Assembly (NCBI GenBank): GCA_946965045.2
Contig: OX337238.1
Location: forward strand, 1,240,001-1,304,000
DNA from: Epithemia pelagica
Taxonomy: Eukaryota > Bacillariophyta > Bacillariophyceae > Surirellales > Surirellaceae
Reading direction: 5' to 3'
DNA: 64,000 bases
Position numbers and translations under genes: made by a program. Positions 50,220 through 60,575 of this stretch are shown here, piece by piece. The notes below the pieces were generated by a model. That model did not search any database. It was not told the DNA's origin and saw nothing but the letters and a program-made list of their open reading frames with translations. Within the stretch, counting starts at the first letter, position 1. Each line of letters begins with the position of its first letter.

Positions 50220-52250
50220 ATGAATACCAACGGTTATTGGCCTGAAGAACGACAAGGCATGTACCACAACCACCATGGTACTTCGGACTTGGTGGAGGAG
50301 AGCAACTACTACTATCCATCGTACCATCCTGCTGTTGCTGCTGCTGGTGGTACTCTGGATGGATTGCCTCCACCCTCTCCCTACTACAGCAACGGGGAGG
50401 ACTACTACGTTTCTCCTCTTTCCACGGGGGTGGGACGAGTCTTGCCTCCTCCCATGTCCAAGGAGAATGATGCCTATCGACCTCATGTGGTAACACCAGT
50501 CAATACGGAATTGTTGGACTTTTTGCAACACCATCCTCCCCAACAAGGACAACCCATTTCCTGTTATCCGCCTTCTGCTGCTGCTACTACGACTACTTTG
50601 GCACACACCCATGACTATTGGAGAAATGACAGTACTTGCATGCACGGCAATACGAATGATGATGATGCTCCGCCTAGCGAGGATTACATTTGGGAACAAC
50701 ACGTGATTGCTCAAACGATTGCCTTGGAACAAATTCAACAGGCGAATCGTGCTTCCATTTGTGACACGGACAATGAACCGGTCGTGGTGGTGGACCAAAA
50801 ACCACCGGCTCGTAAAGATGCCTTGTTGTTGAATGATGAGAAACACACTACTGTTTCCTTATTGTGCGAGTCTTCTTCTTCTTCATCATCGTCTTCCTCA
50901 TCCTCATCGGCCTTGAGTGAAACCACTCCCGCTCCAGTCGATGTCGTGGAACAAGAACAAGACTTGGCAGTGGTTCAAGTGGCCGAACAACGATTGGCAC
51001 AAGGACAATGTCCCGCGTGTGGACAACAACTCTTTGAAATGGTGGCGTCTTCGTCGTCCTCCTCCAAGTCCAAGCCGGCGTTGTGGAAACGCCTGTGGCG
51101 ATTTGGGAGTAGTGGTAGCAGTGGTAGCTTTTCGAGTCCTACTTCTAGTACATCGGATGGTCTCCCCCAAGCCTTGGAACAAGAACAGCAGGAAGAATCA
51201 TCACCACCACCAGGGTTGGACCAAGCAACGAACAAGACAAGCACAGCTCCAAGTTCGTGTTTGTTGGTCCGCAAAAAGCCCTTGCACATTCCCGGCGTGG
51301 TTCATCGAGGGCAATGCGTCCACTGTTCCAATAAGGTCCTCAACAACACTACGAATCCCTCTTCCAACCAAGACAATGAGGAGGAACCCAGTAATGTCTT
51401 TTTACAAGATAACGAGGAAGGATTGGATCAAGACGATTTCTTGTCCACTTCTATTCTGCAACCCTTGACGAATCCTACCCAAAGCATCAAGACGAATACG
51501 CCAAGGTCTACCAAGACACGTTCTCAGTCACGAACAACAGGTCCGGCCTTGGCCACCTATTCGGGTCCCGTGGACGACCGAGGCCAGCGCCATGGCATGG
51601 GGACCTTGAAATGGAGCAACGGGGATGTCTACAAGGGGAATTTTGTCCATGGAGTTCGCCAAGGTCCTGGAACTCTAACCTTTGGGCAAGGCGGTGGCGA
51701 GTATGTCGGCGACTGGCACAACAATTGCATGCATGGACAAGGCACACGTCGCTTCCCCAATGGGGACTTGTACACGGGCCCCTACCTGCAAGGAGAACGA
51801 CACGGTCCCAATGGTCGCTTTTACTTTGCCAATGGAGATTTGTATGTGGGGGAATGGCATCAAGATTTGATGCATGGCTTTGGTCGCTATTATTATCATC
51901 ATGGACAACGCTTCGAAGGCGACTTTGTCTGTGGACAACGTCATGGCAAGGGCAAATTGCAACGTCTCGATGGCAGTTTGGACATGTACCGGTACCGTTC
52001 CAACGAACGTGCTTGGAATTGTCCCGGAGTCCGATGGTCGGCCGATCGGACCAAGGCCTGGAAATTACTGGCCTTGTCGTCGTCGTCGTCCACAACCACA
52101 ACGAGTCCCGTCAAGAAACAAGCCATTTCCATTGCCGAAGCCGTGAGTTTGGTGTACGAAATTGAAAATACCGTGCAACCCTTGTCGACCACTGCCACAC
52201 GTCATGGACAAGATGTCCCCACCGCCGCACCCAGCAATACCGTGGTGTAA
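50220..52250 (+). CDS. MORN-repeat protein
   Basis: 676 residues from the ATG at 50220, which sits in a good context (aaccATGaa); the frame upstream has no ATG. The N-terminal 430 residues are low-complexity and include two small CxxC pairs (QCPACGQQLFEM and GQCVHCSNKV) that could bind zinc. From about 470 to 610 there are five to six MORN repeats (GQRHGMGTLKWSNGDVYKG, GDWHNNCMHGQGTRRF, and GEWHQDLMHGFGRYYY). MORN repeats bind membranes or scaffold proteins at the cytoskeleton; no enzyme domain is attached. A short C-terminal region (WSADRTKAWKLL) is of unknown role. Confidence 0.82.
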   Translation: MNTNGYWPEERQGMYHNHHGTSDLVEESNYYYPSYHPAVAAAGGTLDGLPPPSPYYSNGEDYYVSPLSTGVGRVLPPPMSKENDAYRPHVVTPVNTELLDFLQHHPPQQGQPISCYPPSAAATTTTLAHTHDYWRNDSTCMHGNTNDDDAPPSEDYIWEQHVIAQTIALEQIQQANRASICDTDNEPVVVVDQKPPARKDALLLNDEKHTTVSLLCESSSSSSSSSSSSSALSETTPAPVDVVEQEQDLAVVQVAEQRLAQGQCPACGQQLFEMVASSSSSSKSKPALWKRLWRFGSSGSSGSFSSPTSSTSDGLPQALEQEQQEESSPPPGLDQATNKTSTAPSSCLLVRKKPLHIPGVVHRGQCVHCSNKVLNNTTNPSSNQDNEEEPSNVFLQDNEEGLDQDDFLSTSILQPLTNPTQSIKTNTPRSTKTRSQSRTTGPALATYSGPVDDRGQRHGMGTLKWSNGDVYKGNFVHGVRQGPGTLTFGQGGGEYVGDWHNNCMHGQGTRRFPNGDLYTGPYLQGERHGPNGRFYFANGDLYVGEWHQDLMHGFGRYYYHHGQRFEGDFVCGQRHGKGKLQRLDGSLDMYRYRSNERAWNCPGVRWSADRTKAWKLLALSSSSSTTTTSPVKKQAISIAEAVSLVYEIENTVQPLSTTATRHGQDVPTAAPSNTVV

Positions 52251-52999
52251 TAGACTCTCTCTTTCCCCAAGAACAAGAAAAAGATTCCAAACCTGGAGGA
52301 ACCAGGAGCGAGTGGGATTCACACGAGTCATCAGGGCGGCGGCACTCACGGCTGCAGCGTTGTCGGACGACGGCTGCGGCTTTTAGAGATAAGTTGTTCC
52401 ATACAATCGTTTTGGATGACTCGTGTTTCCTTCTCAAACGTACCTGCTCGATCACGATCCCACAACATCATCAACAACAATGACTTTGTGAGCAGCAAAC
52501 CAAATAAGAATGTGGCTCTCTTTACCAACTAAAAAGAACCAAAACGCAAAACATCTCGGACCAAATACTACACCTTGTCATTGTTCTTTATATACCGTAT
52601 AAGACTCGTAATCGTTCGAATATTAATAATAGCAACTATACAAGAAAAACCTGCTGGATAGATTCACCAGATGGCAATACAATAGTCTCGAGAAAGCGGG
52701 TACCTGGTATAGGCGGCACTAGAGGCATTTGGTGCGGGAGGATAGACAAAGTTTGGTCCCTCGAGACCAGTTCCGCTTCAAAGGCACAAGGGTGGGGAAA
52801 GGACGTGAAGCATGGTTCCCATCAATGCCACCTCGGTAAAAAAGATTCAAGGCAACAACCACATCAACATCTGCAGCAAGCAAGCAAGGGATCGGGAGTT
52901 GGAATGTCAATTCGGCTATGTATACTCAGGTTCTATGTTGTTTGGTTCATTCCTCATGGAGCAGAAGGATGATGACCATCTAATAATACTATGGGGTGG
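52251..52999. other. Intergenic stretch between convergent genes
   Basis: 750 bp containing the 3' flanks of the MORN gene (plus strand) and the acyltransferase gene (minus strand). AT-rich at 52560-52640. No gene seen. Confidence 0.45.
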
Positions 53000-54049
53000 T
53001 TACACAATTTCCAATTGCTTGTGTTTGTATTCGGGTACCTTTTCCTTGTATTTGTCAAACAATCGTTGGACTTGTTGGCAATACAAGGCATGATACTTGT
53101 CAATATCCTCTTGCGTTGGATCCGGAATGTGGGGAATGCCCAAGGGTTGTCCCGAAACATACAAGAGTTTGCACTGATTGCGTGGAATGGGTAAATTCCA
53201 CTTGCCCCAAAAATAGGTCAAGGAGACTTGCAATTTGCGACTCAACGTGGCCAACACGCCATGCGTCATGACGGACAAGATGGAGGTATTTCCAAACAAG
53301 TAAATTGGAATAATATCGACTCCCGTGTGCAAGGACAATTTGATGAATCCCTTGCGTTTTTGGAGATACAAGCGTTCCTTTTCGTGACTCGACAAGAACA
53401 ATTCGGCCATGCCACCGACATAGAGGACGAGCGTCCCTTCCAAACCTTGGCGTTGAAAGATTTTGAGTAAACTAGCCTTGGAGGCACTTGTTAAGCCAAA
53501 GATGCCCATGACATGTTTCAAAATGGGTGTGTACAAGAGGGCATCGGCCACGGCCGTTCGAATTTTACCCCTATGTTCGGCCGGCACGACAATGGCGCTC
53601 AACATGGCCGTATAGGAAATGACACCATGGGGTTGGGCAGCCCAAATATAATTCTTGCCATGATTGATCATTTGATCAATGACATCAATGGGAGAACATT
53701 CATGAATTTGTTCGTAGGATTCAAAGTAGGTATCCAACATGGGTTGCAAACAGGACAAACAAAAGGGTGACGCCATGGATGGCAAGAGGGCGGACACCAG
53801 CATGGGGGCACTGTAGTAATACAACCACATGGGGGCCGCCACAATTTTATAATAGCACAAGAGGACCGTGGCCGAAATCAAATAAAAGGGTGCCACCAAG
53901 TAGACCAAGGAAAAGCAGGAGGCTTGCAGCAAGCCGATAATCCAACGAAGGGACAAGGGCGATGGACCTGTCGCCGAAGGACGATTGTGATAATGGCGGA
54001 TATTGCCAATTTTCGTCGTCTCTGGGGGACGAGAGGAAGACGAACCCAT
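53000..54049 (-). CDS. DGAT2: Diacylglycerol acyltransferase type 2 (DGAT2)-like
   Basis: 349 residues from the ATG at 54049, a normal length for the family. Residues about 34-70 form a membrane hairpin (WIIGLLQASCFSLVYLVAPF). Family motifs appear in order: AAQPHGVISY with His141 where the active site of DGAT2 (YFPHG) lies, KHVMGIFGLTSASK, LVLYVGGMAELFLSS in place of the usual PGG..E, and RKGFIKLSLHTGVDIIPIY. The enzyme joins an acyl-CoA to diacylglycerol, the last step of storage oil synthesis, in the ER membrane. The change of Phe-Pro-His-Gly to Gln-Pro-His-Gly and of PGG to VGG mark a divergent subfamily. A monoacylglycerol or wax-ester acyltransferase role is possible. Confidence 0.83.
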   Translation of the reverse strand: MGSSSSRPPETTKIGNIRHYHNRPSATGPSPLSLRWIIGLLQASCFSLVYLVAPFYLISATVLLCYYKIVAAPMWLYYYSAPMLVSALLPSMASPFCLSCLQPMLDTYFESYEQIHECSPIDVIDQMINHGKNYIWAAQPHGVISYTAMLSAIVVPAEHRGKIRTAVADALLYTPILKHVMGIFGLTSASKASLLKIFQRQGLEGTLVLYVGGMAELFLSSHEKERLYLQKRKGFIKLSLHTGVDIIPIYLFGNTSILSVMTHGVLATLSRKLQVSLTYFWGKWNLPIPRNQCKLLYVSGQPLGIPHIPDPTQEDIDKYHALYCQQVQRLFDKYKEKVPEYKHKQLEIV

Positions 54050-55008
54050 GATGATAATTTAGTTCAAGTCCTTTCTTGCAATCGTCGTCGTTGTTGTTGG
54101 TTGGCAGAAAAGATCCAAGATTCGTCGAACCTCCAGCTTTTTTGGTGTCTTGCCCTTTTTTGTTGGATGAACGTGGTCCAACAGACCTGGAGTAGATCTC
54201 TTTCACAGCCAACAGAGGACGACCAAAGGTGGATCCTGCAAACGATTCTCCACTTGTCTGTGTTGGAATGGATTCTGGTCTTGGACTTTGGACTCCTAAT
54301 TATCTAAAATCTGATTTCGCTTTCCAGCAATGACGATGATGTCCAAGCAACGTCATTGGCGACTCAACATACAATAGGATTCAATCGTCTGTACGTAGAC
54401 CCCACCAACGCGATCGCCACGAGGTATCTTATGAGCGATTTATCCACGACCTCTAGTCGCACAAAAGCAGCTTCCGAATTCATCGATGGAGATCGATGGC
54501 ATGGAAACAGATGGTCCAAATTCTCATTCTATATTGATCTTGTAGTAGAAGACACACCATCGATAAAAGTGTAACGAAGGTGTGTATGTGCACACCAAAC
54601 TTGGAGAGATTGCTGTTTTGAAAGAGTTGGACAAGACAAGCGACAACGACAAGGACCAGATAGATTGGAGCACGCCACAGAGGACAGAGGAATTCTTCGC
54701 CACCACGACGTCGATAGTGAGTCTTGCTCGGGGACTTGGGGCTCCATCCGGAATCAGAAACCAAGACTCTCATTGGTACCGAGGGGCAAAAATCATTGAT
54801 CAAGACGAGGAGAAGCACAAACATCACGGGGTAACATTGGTTTTGAATCTCTTGCCCCATTGGAGTATCCTTATTAACGTTGTCTGGTGAGAAAGAGTTT
54901 GGGATTGGCAACTCTCTCTTGTGCCAGTTCCCTTTGGTGACCTTCTCTCGATCTCTCTTTTTTCGGTGGATCGTAGTTTTTTTTTGTGGACCGTGGATCG
55001 AAAGGACC
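54050..55008. promoter_or_regulatory. Divergent intergenic region
   Basis: 959 bp between the DGAT2-like gene (minus) and the WD40-like gene (plus). Frames at 54480-55010 on the minus strand have no family resemblance. No clear TATA element was identified. Confidence 0.3.
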
Positions 55009-57360
55009 ATGGGTGGTGGATCCTTGGTGTGGCTCCTCCTGCTGCCGTTGTTCCTGCTGGGTTTGGAGCATGGGGCACAACCGTGTTGGGGCTGGACCAG
55101 TGTTTCGATAGTACATCGTGCTCCTCGTTGGTTGGGGCTGCGTCGACCGTTGTGGAGATTGTCCGTCCATCCCGACGACGACTATGTGGACCATGGCCCA
55201 GAGACCGACGACGAGTTTTCGTTCTCGGACTGGAATCCAGACGACACGGACAATCATCCTCCACTTTGGTACAATGATTTTGACGACACGTGGGTGGGAG
55301 GACAATCCTCCAACGACGACAACGACAAGGACGACAAGGGTTCCACATCGTCGTCGTCGTCTTCTTCGTCTTCCATGGCCGTGTGGACGGCCCAATTGCA
55401 ACAACGGATTCATCAAGTCCAGGAACAAGAAGCGCAGGTTCAAGCCCACATTCAACACAATTGGCAACGGGGCAATTGGCACGTGCGGGGCGTCTCCTTG
55501 GATACCAGCAATACCGTAGTACCTCCCGATCAAGAACAAGAAGAACCAGAAACGGACACGACGGAACGACGAAGGATTCAAGGCTCGGGTGGACGACATC
55601 CATTGTTGCAGTCCTCCCCATTGGACGTTTCCCAACCACCACCCGAATCCTTGTGGAATTCTCCACCGAATGCCTTGGGGGTCGACGTCAAGTCGCCATC
55701 CTCCGGGTCGTCGTCCGATTCCATTTCCATTACCGCCATGGCTCTTCAATCCCTGGACGACGACGACGACAACTCGGATAGACGATTGATTTGGTGGTTG
55801 GGACGGTCCAATGGCAGTTTGATGGCCTTGCAATGGTCGGACGAGGAAGTGTGGGCCCGCTTTCGCATGCAATTGGTACCCACGACGACAACGACACCGA
55901 CGACGGAACCGTCGTGGATGGTCAAACCAGGGCTCGCCAAGGAACCATCCCCATCAGAGGAGGACGACGACCAGAATCAGAACCCTACCAGAGTCGGACA
56001 CGAGGGATTTCAAATCCTGGCCCAAGAATTGTCGGAACCAACCACTGCTCCCATTCAACATGTCTTACCGTTGAAACCACAACACCAAGACGACGAGTCG
56101 TCCACGGGAGTCTTTGTCCTTTCCTCCACCACGACGGGATCCGGCACCATTACGGTCCATCGCACTACAATCCTGGAGGATCATGGTCCCCTGCCGGAAC
56201 CGCCCACGTCCTACACCTTTTTGCAACGCCACGGTGAATACAGTGGAGTGCATTCGCAACCACTGGTGGCCTTGACACAAGTCTCCTTGGCCACGTCCTC
56301 CTCGGACCAAACGTCGACAACTCGATTCATTTGTTCCGTGTCCCGCGATGGGAGTGTCGCGCTCTGGGCCGTGCCCGACGACAAGAACCGCAATCCCTTG
56401 GTGGCCCGTATCCAATTGCATCCCCCCGTTTCCTCCCAGGACAACGACGATCACAACAACGACAATGAGTCGTCTCCACCCCGGTTTCACCCCGTGACGG
56501 CCGCTCATGTGTCACCGCAACGACTCCATGTCGGCACCCACGACGGTCACGTGTGGATCTACCAGTGGGCCGATGTGGTCGAAAAAGGCCTGATGGTTGG
56601 GAAACCACCACAAGAACCAGTGACCGTCTCCTTGTATCCCGTCGGATCGCTCCAGACATCTCCCGACCACCACGCCTCTGTGACGGCCATTACCGAATTC
56701 ACCGTGGAGAAGAACCACGACGATACCAACAACAACAACAACAACCAGAATGGCTCTCCCGCCACGGTGTATTTGGCCATTGGCAATGACCGAGGAATGG
56801 TTCGACACTGGCAACTCTTGGAACGAACGGTACAGGAACCTGCTGCACATCAGCAGCAACCACGGAGGATTGTGGAACCGTGGCCCAAATTACAACGTCA
56901 AACATTGCCGGGAGGTGTGGCCCATGTCTTTCCCCACATTCGACCCGGGCAACGACGACGGCCACCCGAGACAAAGGAGGATGAGGAGGATGATGCGACG
57001 ACCATTGTGGATGTGGCCTATCTGGTTGTTCCCAGTCGTCCGATTCGTACTACGAGCTCGTCCCCCACGGATAATGCGACCCAACGTCCTCGTACGAAAC
57101 CACTCCTCGTGCTCTTGACCGCCACGCAGGATAGTGTGTGTTGTTGGAATACAGCCACGGGCCAGGAATTGCATGAATTGCTGGGCTTTGACCACTTGAC
57201 CACGATTTGTCCCGTACCGGCTCCCCGGTCCGCCTTTTGTACCACGGGAATGAAACACGTGGCGTGCATTCACGATTATACCAACAATGACGAATTGGAC
57301 AATGAGGAGGACGACGAGGAGGACTTTGATGTCGGCGACTATCTCAACTTTGACGAATAA
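55009..57360 (+). CDS. WD40-like beta-propeller protein with N-terminal signal sequence
   Basis: 783 residues from the ATG at 55009; the frame is open upstream to 54880 without an ATG. A hydrophobic stretch (GSLVWLLLLPLFLLGLEHG) at residues 4-22 suggests a signal peptide. The N-terminal third is acidic and disordered, with a short coiled coil (WTAQLQQRIHQVQEQEAQVQ). WD40-type blades follow: LIWWLGRSNGSLMALQW, TRFICSVSRDGSVALWAV, HVGTHDGHVWIYQWADV, YLAIGNDRGMVRHWQLLE, and TATQDSVCCWNTATGQELHE. Blades are irregular and separated by long Asn/Asp/Thr insertions. Function is unknown. A propeller behind a signal sequence suggests the secretory route or, in diatoms, possibly the plastid, although no ASAFAP-type motif is seen. 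Confidence 0.65.
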   Translation: MGGGSLVWLLLLPLFLLGLEHGAQPCWGWTSVSIVHRAPRWLGLRRPLWRLSVHPDDDYVDHGPETDDEFSFSDWNPDDTDNHPPLWYNDFDDTWVGGQSSNDDNDKDDKGSTSSSSSSSSSMAVWTAQLQQRIHQVQEQEAQVQAHIQHNWQRGNWHVRGVSLDTSNTVVPPDQEQEEPETDTTERRRIQGSGGRHPLLQSSPLDVSQPPPESLWNSPPNALGVDVKSPSSGSSSDSISITAMALQSLDDDDDNSDRRLIWWLGRSNGSLMALQWSDEEVWARFRMQLVPTTTTTPTTEPSWMVKPGLAKEPSPSEEDDDQNQNPTRVGHEGFQILAQELSEPTTAPIQHVLPLKPQHQDDESSTGVFVLSSTTTGSGTITVHRTTILEDHGPLPEPPTSYTFLQRHGEYSGVHSQPLVALTQVSLATSSSDQTSTTRFICSVSRDGSVALWAVPDDKNRNPLVARIQLHPPVSSQDNDDHNNDNESSPPRFHPVTAAHVSPQRLHVGTHDGHVWIYQWADVVEKGLMVGKPPQEPVTVSLYPVGSLQTSPDHHASVTAITEFTVEKNHDDTNNNNNNQNGSPATVYLAIGNDRGMVRHWQLLERTVQEPAAHQQQPRRIVEPWPKLQRQTLPGGVAHVFPHIRPGQRRRPPETKEDEEDDATTIVDVAYLVVPSRPIRTTSSSPTDNATQRPRTKPLLVLLTATQDSVCCWNTATGQELHELLGFDHLTTICPVPAPRSAFCTTGMKHVACIHDYTNNDELDNEEDDEEDFDVGDYLNFDE

Positions 57361-57611
57361 ACTCTAGAGAACCAAGGTCTTTTGGTTTTTCAGTCTGTTT
57401 TGATCCTTGTCATTGGTCCATGCAAAAAGTCTCGTTGTTTTGTCCTTCTCGAGCGATGAAAAAAAGATTACGCTCCAAGTAGTGCTTTAAAGGATCTAGG
57501 CGTAGCACGAGGGTCTATGATTATTTGTAATGAGAGCCATGAGGGTCTATGAGTATTTGTATTGCGAGCCAATCGAGCGCCGTTCTCGTATGAGTGGCAC
57601 CGATGGCATTC
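57361..57611. other. Convergent intergenic gap with a 32-bp tandem repeat
   Basis: Lies between the 3' ends of the WD40-like gene (plus) and a GNAT gene (minus). It holds two copies of a 32-bp unit, listed separately, and no gene. Confidence 0.5.
57509..57572. repeat. 32-bp tandem repeat, two units
   Basis: Units at 57509-57540 and 57541-57572 both begin gagggtctatga and end gcgagccaa or gagagccat, with a few mismatches. No spacer, so not a CRISPR. Confidence 0.8.
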
Positions 57612-58748
57612 TTATCTCATTGTAGGCTTTGATGGTGTCGTATTCTTTGTCGTCGTCGATGTTGTCGTTGTTGTTGGTGGTGTAGGCTCCTGTTCTAGTA
57701 CGTGGGTGCATTCCTTTTCGTACCGATACAACCAAAAGGTCCATCGCAACCATCCTCGCGTCAAACCAGGTTCCGGCAAGGTTTGGGTCCGGACAAAGCC
57801 ACATTTTTCGTAGAGTTTGTGGGCTGGACGTTGAATGTTGCTGCACGTCAAAAAGATCTGAAAGGACGAGGAGGAGGAATAAGAAGAAGACACAGATGAC
57901 GACGACGATGATGATGATGATGATGATAGGAAAGAGGATGAAATGGCACCTGGTGGAGACGGGGGCAATTCTGTTCCCAAACTTTGTTGCAAACACTGGA
58001 CCAATCGTCGTCCCACGGATCGACCATGAAAGGCTGGATCTACCACCATGCGCCGGAGTTCGTACACGACTTTTGTATTCTTCTTCTTGTCGTCGTTGTC
58101 GTTTGTGGCCAGCGAACGATATTGTCCTCCGACACAGCCCACAATCCGATTCGACGCCTTGTCGACGGCCACCAAAAACGTGCCTTGATGGGGAAAATAG
58201 ACTTGGTCAATCTGGGACAAGTCGGCTTGCAGAGAATGGTGAATAAATTGATGAAACAAATAGATTGTATCCTGTTTCAAATACCGATAGGACCAGGCCA
58301 TGAGAAAAAGTGCCGCGATGGAGGCCATGACATGACAAGCGATGGACGGTGTGAGAAAGGTCGTCAGAGACCCTCCATTGTTCCAATGTTCTGGATCCAA
58401 GGCCCAATGGGTCAAGCTTCCAACGACCATATAGATCACGATCGCACCCACTAGAGTTCCACCCACAAAAATTTGGGGTGACTGTTGTACAAAGTCCTTC
58501 ATGGCCATGTCAATCAGACTGCCCATACTGTTCGCAAAGACTTGATGGACTCCCGCTTGATCGTGTGGTTCGTACCGACGAATGAGTATCGAGTCGTTTT
58601 CAAAATACACAATGGATTCGTCGGGCATCCGGCCTTTGGCTGGTTCCTCACGGAAGAACTCACCCATTCGACCCTGGTTGGGTGGTGGAACTGTCGCCTC
58701 CAGTTGGTCGATTCGATTCGTTGGTTCGTCGTCCAACGCTGCCGCCAT
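57612..58748 (-). CDS. Membrane GNAT N-acetyltransferase, NAT8-like, paralogue B
   Basis: 378 residues from the ATG at 58748 (MAAALDDEPTNR). An upstream in-frame ATG at 58853 would add a hydrophobic MLLLVPPVTFVVV leader and cannot be excluded. The layout matches paralogue A: ILIRRYEPHDQAGVHQVF, two hydrophobic segments (FVGGTLVGAIVIYMVVGSL and CHVMASIAALFLMAW), then GTFLVAVDKASNRIVGCVGG, ELRRMVVDPAFHGRSVGRRL and a C-terminal LTCSNIQRPAHKLYEKCGF. A poly-Ser stretch encoded by GAT/GAC-type repeats (about 57880-57930) lies in a loop. Expected to acetylate amino groups of membrane-associated or luminal substrates using acetyl-CoA; substrate unknown. Confidence 0.78.
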   Translation of the reverse strand: MAAALDDEPTNRIDQLEATVPPPNQGRMGEFFREEPAKGRMPDESIVYFENDSILIRRYEPHDQAGVHQVFANSMGSLIDMAMKDFVQQSPQIFVGGTLVGAIVIYMVVGSLTHWALDPEHWNNGGSLTTFLTPSIACHVMASIAALFLMAWSYRYLKQDTIYLFHQFIHHSLQADLSQIDQVYFPHQGTFLVAVDKASNRIVGCVGGQYRSLATNDNDDKKKNTKVVYELRRMVVDPAFHGRSVGRRLVQCLQQSLGTELPPSPPGAISSSFLSSSSSSSSSSSVSSSYSSSSSFQIFLTCSNIQRPAHKLYEKCGFVRTQTLPEPGLTRGWLRWTFWLYRYEKECTHVLEQEPTPPTTTTTSTTTKNTTPSKPTMR

Positions 58749-59297
58749 TTTGGTGTTGCAATGTGTTTCCGTATGGTTGGTTTGAGAAATACTACAAGTC
58801 GAGAGAAACGTGCTCACCACAACAAACGTGACCGGTGGCACCAATAACAACATATAGGAGTATAGAGCCCTTTCACTTTTTTGTGTACCTGTATCGGCAC
58901 AATCGAACCTCGGGTGTTTGTCAGATGGGTTTGGAACTAGAGCGTAAAAGATCGTGCATACGACAGTGCTGGAGAAGCCTTTTTTGCTTCCGTGTGGAGA
59001 ACCAATCCGAAAGAAAGATCGCTTTTCAATCGCTCCTATCAAACGTGCGTCATTAATCCTGAGTGCTCCAAACGGTTACAGGGTTAAATAATGTGTTAAA
59101 CTTTGGCACCGTTACTTCTAGGGAGTTCCGCAGGTTTTGAAACCGTAATTTTGAAATTTCAAACCTTCCCTCCATTTGAACGAAAGATCACGAACAGATG
59201 TCACGCTTTTACAAACGCATCGATCATACATTATAATATCATCGACAAAAGCACCCTCGCCTTGTCTCTCTCCTGTCGTCTTGTTTGTGGATGAACC
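58749..59297. promoter_or_regulatory. Divergent intergenic region
   Basis: 549 bp between a minus-strand GNAT gene and a plus-strand unknown gene. No coding sequence supported apart from the optional N-terminal extension of the GNAT gene to 58853. Confidence 0.3.
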
Positions 59298-60575
59298 ATG
59301 ACGGATGCTCCTGGAACCATCGCACAAAGAACGGACGAACAAGAAGAGGAGGAGGAAGAAGAAGCACGATCCGAAACCGAGCCGCCTTCCGAGAATGCCC
59401 CGATGGTTGCCAAGAAGCGCAGAAAGAGATCTCGTCCGTTTGGTGCGTTCAACAAGGGAAAAAAGTTTGTTCCACCCTTTTTGGAAAACCTGGACCAATC
59501 CAACATTTCCACGTTTTCGGTCACCATGGAACAACAAATGTTTACCAATGCCGATGGGACAACGACCATGAGGGATATTGCCCTCCTCGTGGAACAGGAC
59601 GGTCAAGTGGCCAATTTGCACAAGGATGTGTCCTGTCGACAATTGCGCACCATTTGTACCAAAATTGGAGTGGGCGGCGCCAATTTGTCCAAGATTCAAA
59701 CGCGATATCGCATTGGACAACGGATTCAAGAACTTGGTCGCACCAGTAAAAAGGCCAAGACAACAACGACGACCACCACCACAACCACACCAGCAACAAA
59801 TAATACTACTGCAACAGACACACCGGCAGCTACTACCACAACCACACCGGCATCCACAACCCCCATTGCTGTGCAACCACCAGCAACGGCCACAGTCACT
59901 GCCCTGCCACCAGCATCAACTGCCATGACCCTACCAGCAGCACCCACCACGGCTGCCACCGTCCCTACCACGGCTGCCACCGTTCATCCCACCATGGCGG
60001 CGGCGGCGGCAGCAGCTTCGTGGCCCTTGGCTGCCACCAAAACAGCGCTCGACCTGTCTCAAACTCCTCTCGACTTGTCCCGTCTCGAACGTGTCCAACC
60101 TCGATTCCATGTACGAGTGCCAACGCAAACGCAACAACCATCCCCCTTGCAATTGGCACTCCGACGGCAAACCCCCGTGACGACGGGCACCCAACCCCCA
60201 GACAATCCACCACCACAACAACAACAACAACAACAAGAGCAACCGCACAGCAATCAACAACAACAAGTCATTTTGGAACGACTTTCGGCCCTCCAACTCG
60301 AATTGCAGGCTTTGATGACCGAGTGGAAAGACTGGAAACACAAGCAGCAGATGGAGGAACAAAAAAGGGAAACCAACAACAACAATAAGGACTCGTACCA
60401 GAACCATTTGCATCAATACGAAGTCTTTTCACGCATCTTGCAACAGACGGAAAATCCTGCCAAACGTCGGCGCATCGAGCTCAAACTGGAACAACTCGAA
60501 GATCACTTAAATCTTCCCAAGGAAGACGACGATGCAGCAGCAGACAATGCAGCAGGAGAAAACGGAGATTCATGA
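59298..60575 (+). CDS. Putative nuclear protein with coiled coil, function unknown
   Basis: 425 residues from the ATG at 59298. A Glu-rich start (EEEEEEEARSE) precedes a basic cluster (AKKRRKRSRPF) that could be a nuclear localisation signal. Residues about 50-150 are the most regular part (KFVPPFLENLDQSNISTFSV, MRDIALLVEQDGQVANLHK, and VSCRQLRTICTKIGVGGANL). The last of these faintly resembles SAP-type helix-turn-helix modules. A long Thr/Ala/Pro stretch follows, then poly-Gln and a predicted C-terminal coiled coil (VILERLSALQLELQALMTEW; RRRIELKLEQLEDHLNL). No enzyme motif. The family is not recognised. Confidence 0.6.
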   Translation: MTDAPGTIAQRTDEQEEEEEEEARSETEPPSENAPMVAKKRRKRSRPFGAFNKGKKFVPPFLENLDQSNISTFSVTMEQQMFTNADGTTTMRDIALLVEQDGQVANLHKDVSCRQLRTICTKIGVGGANLSKIQTRYRIGQRIQELGRTSKKAKTTTTTTTTTTPATNNTTATDTPAATTTTTPASTTPIAVQPPATATVTALPPASTAMTLPAAPTTAATVPTTAATVHPTMAAAAAAASWPLAATKTALDLSQTPLDLSRLERVQPRFHVRVPTQTQQPSPLQLALRRQTPVTTGTQPPDNPPPQQQQQQQEQPHSNQQQQVILERLSALQLELQALMTEWKDWKHKQQMEEQKRETNNNNKDSYQNHLHQYEVFSRILQQTENPAKRRRIELKLEQLEDHLNLPKEDDDAAADNAAGENGDS

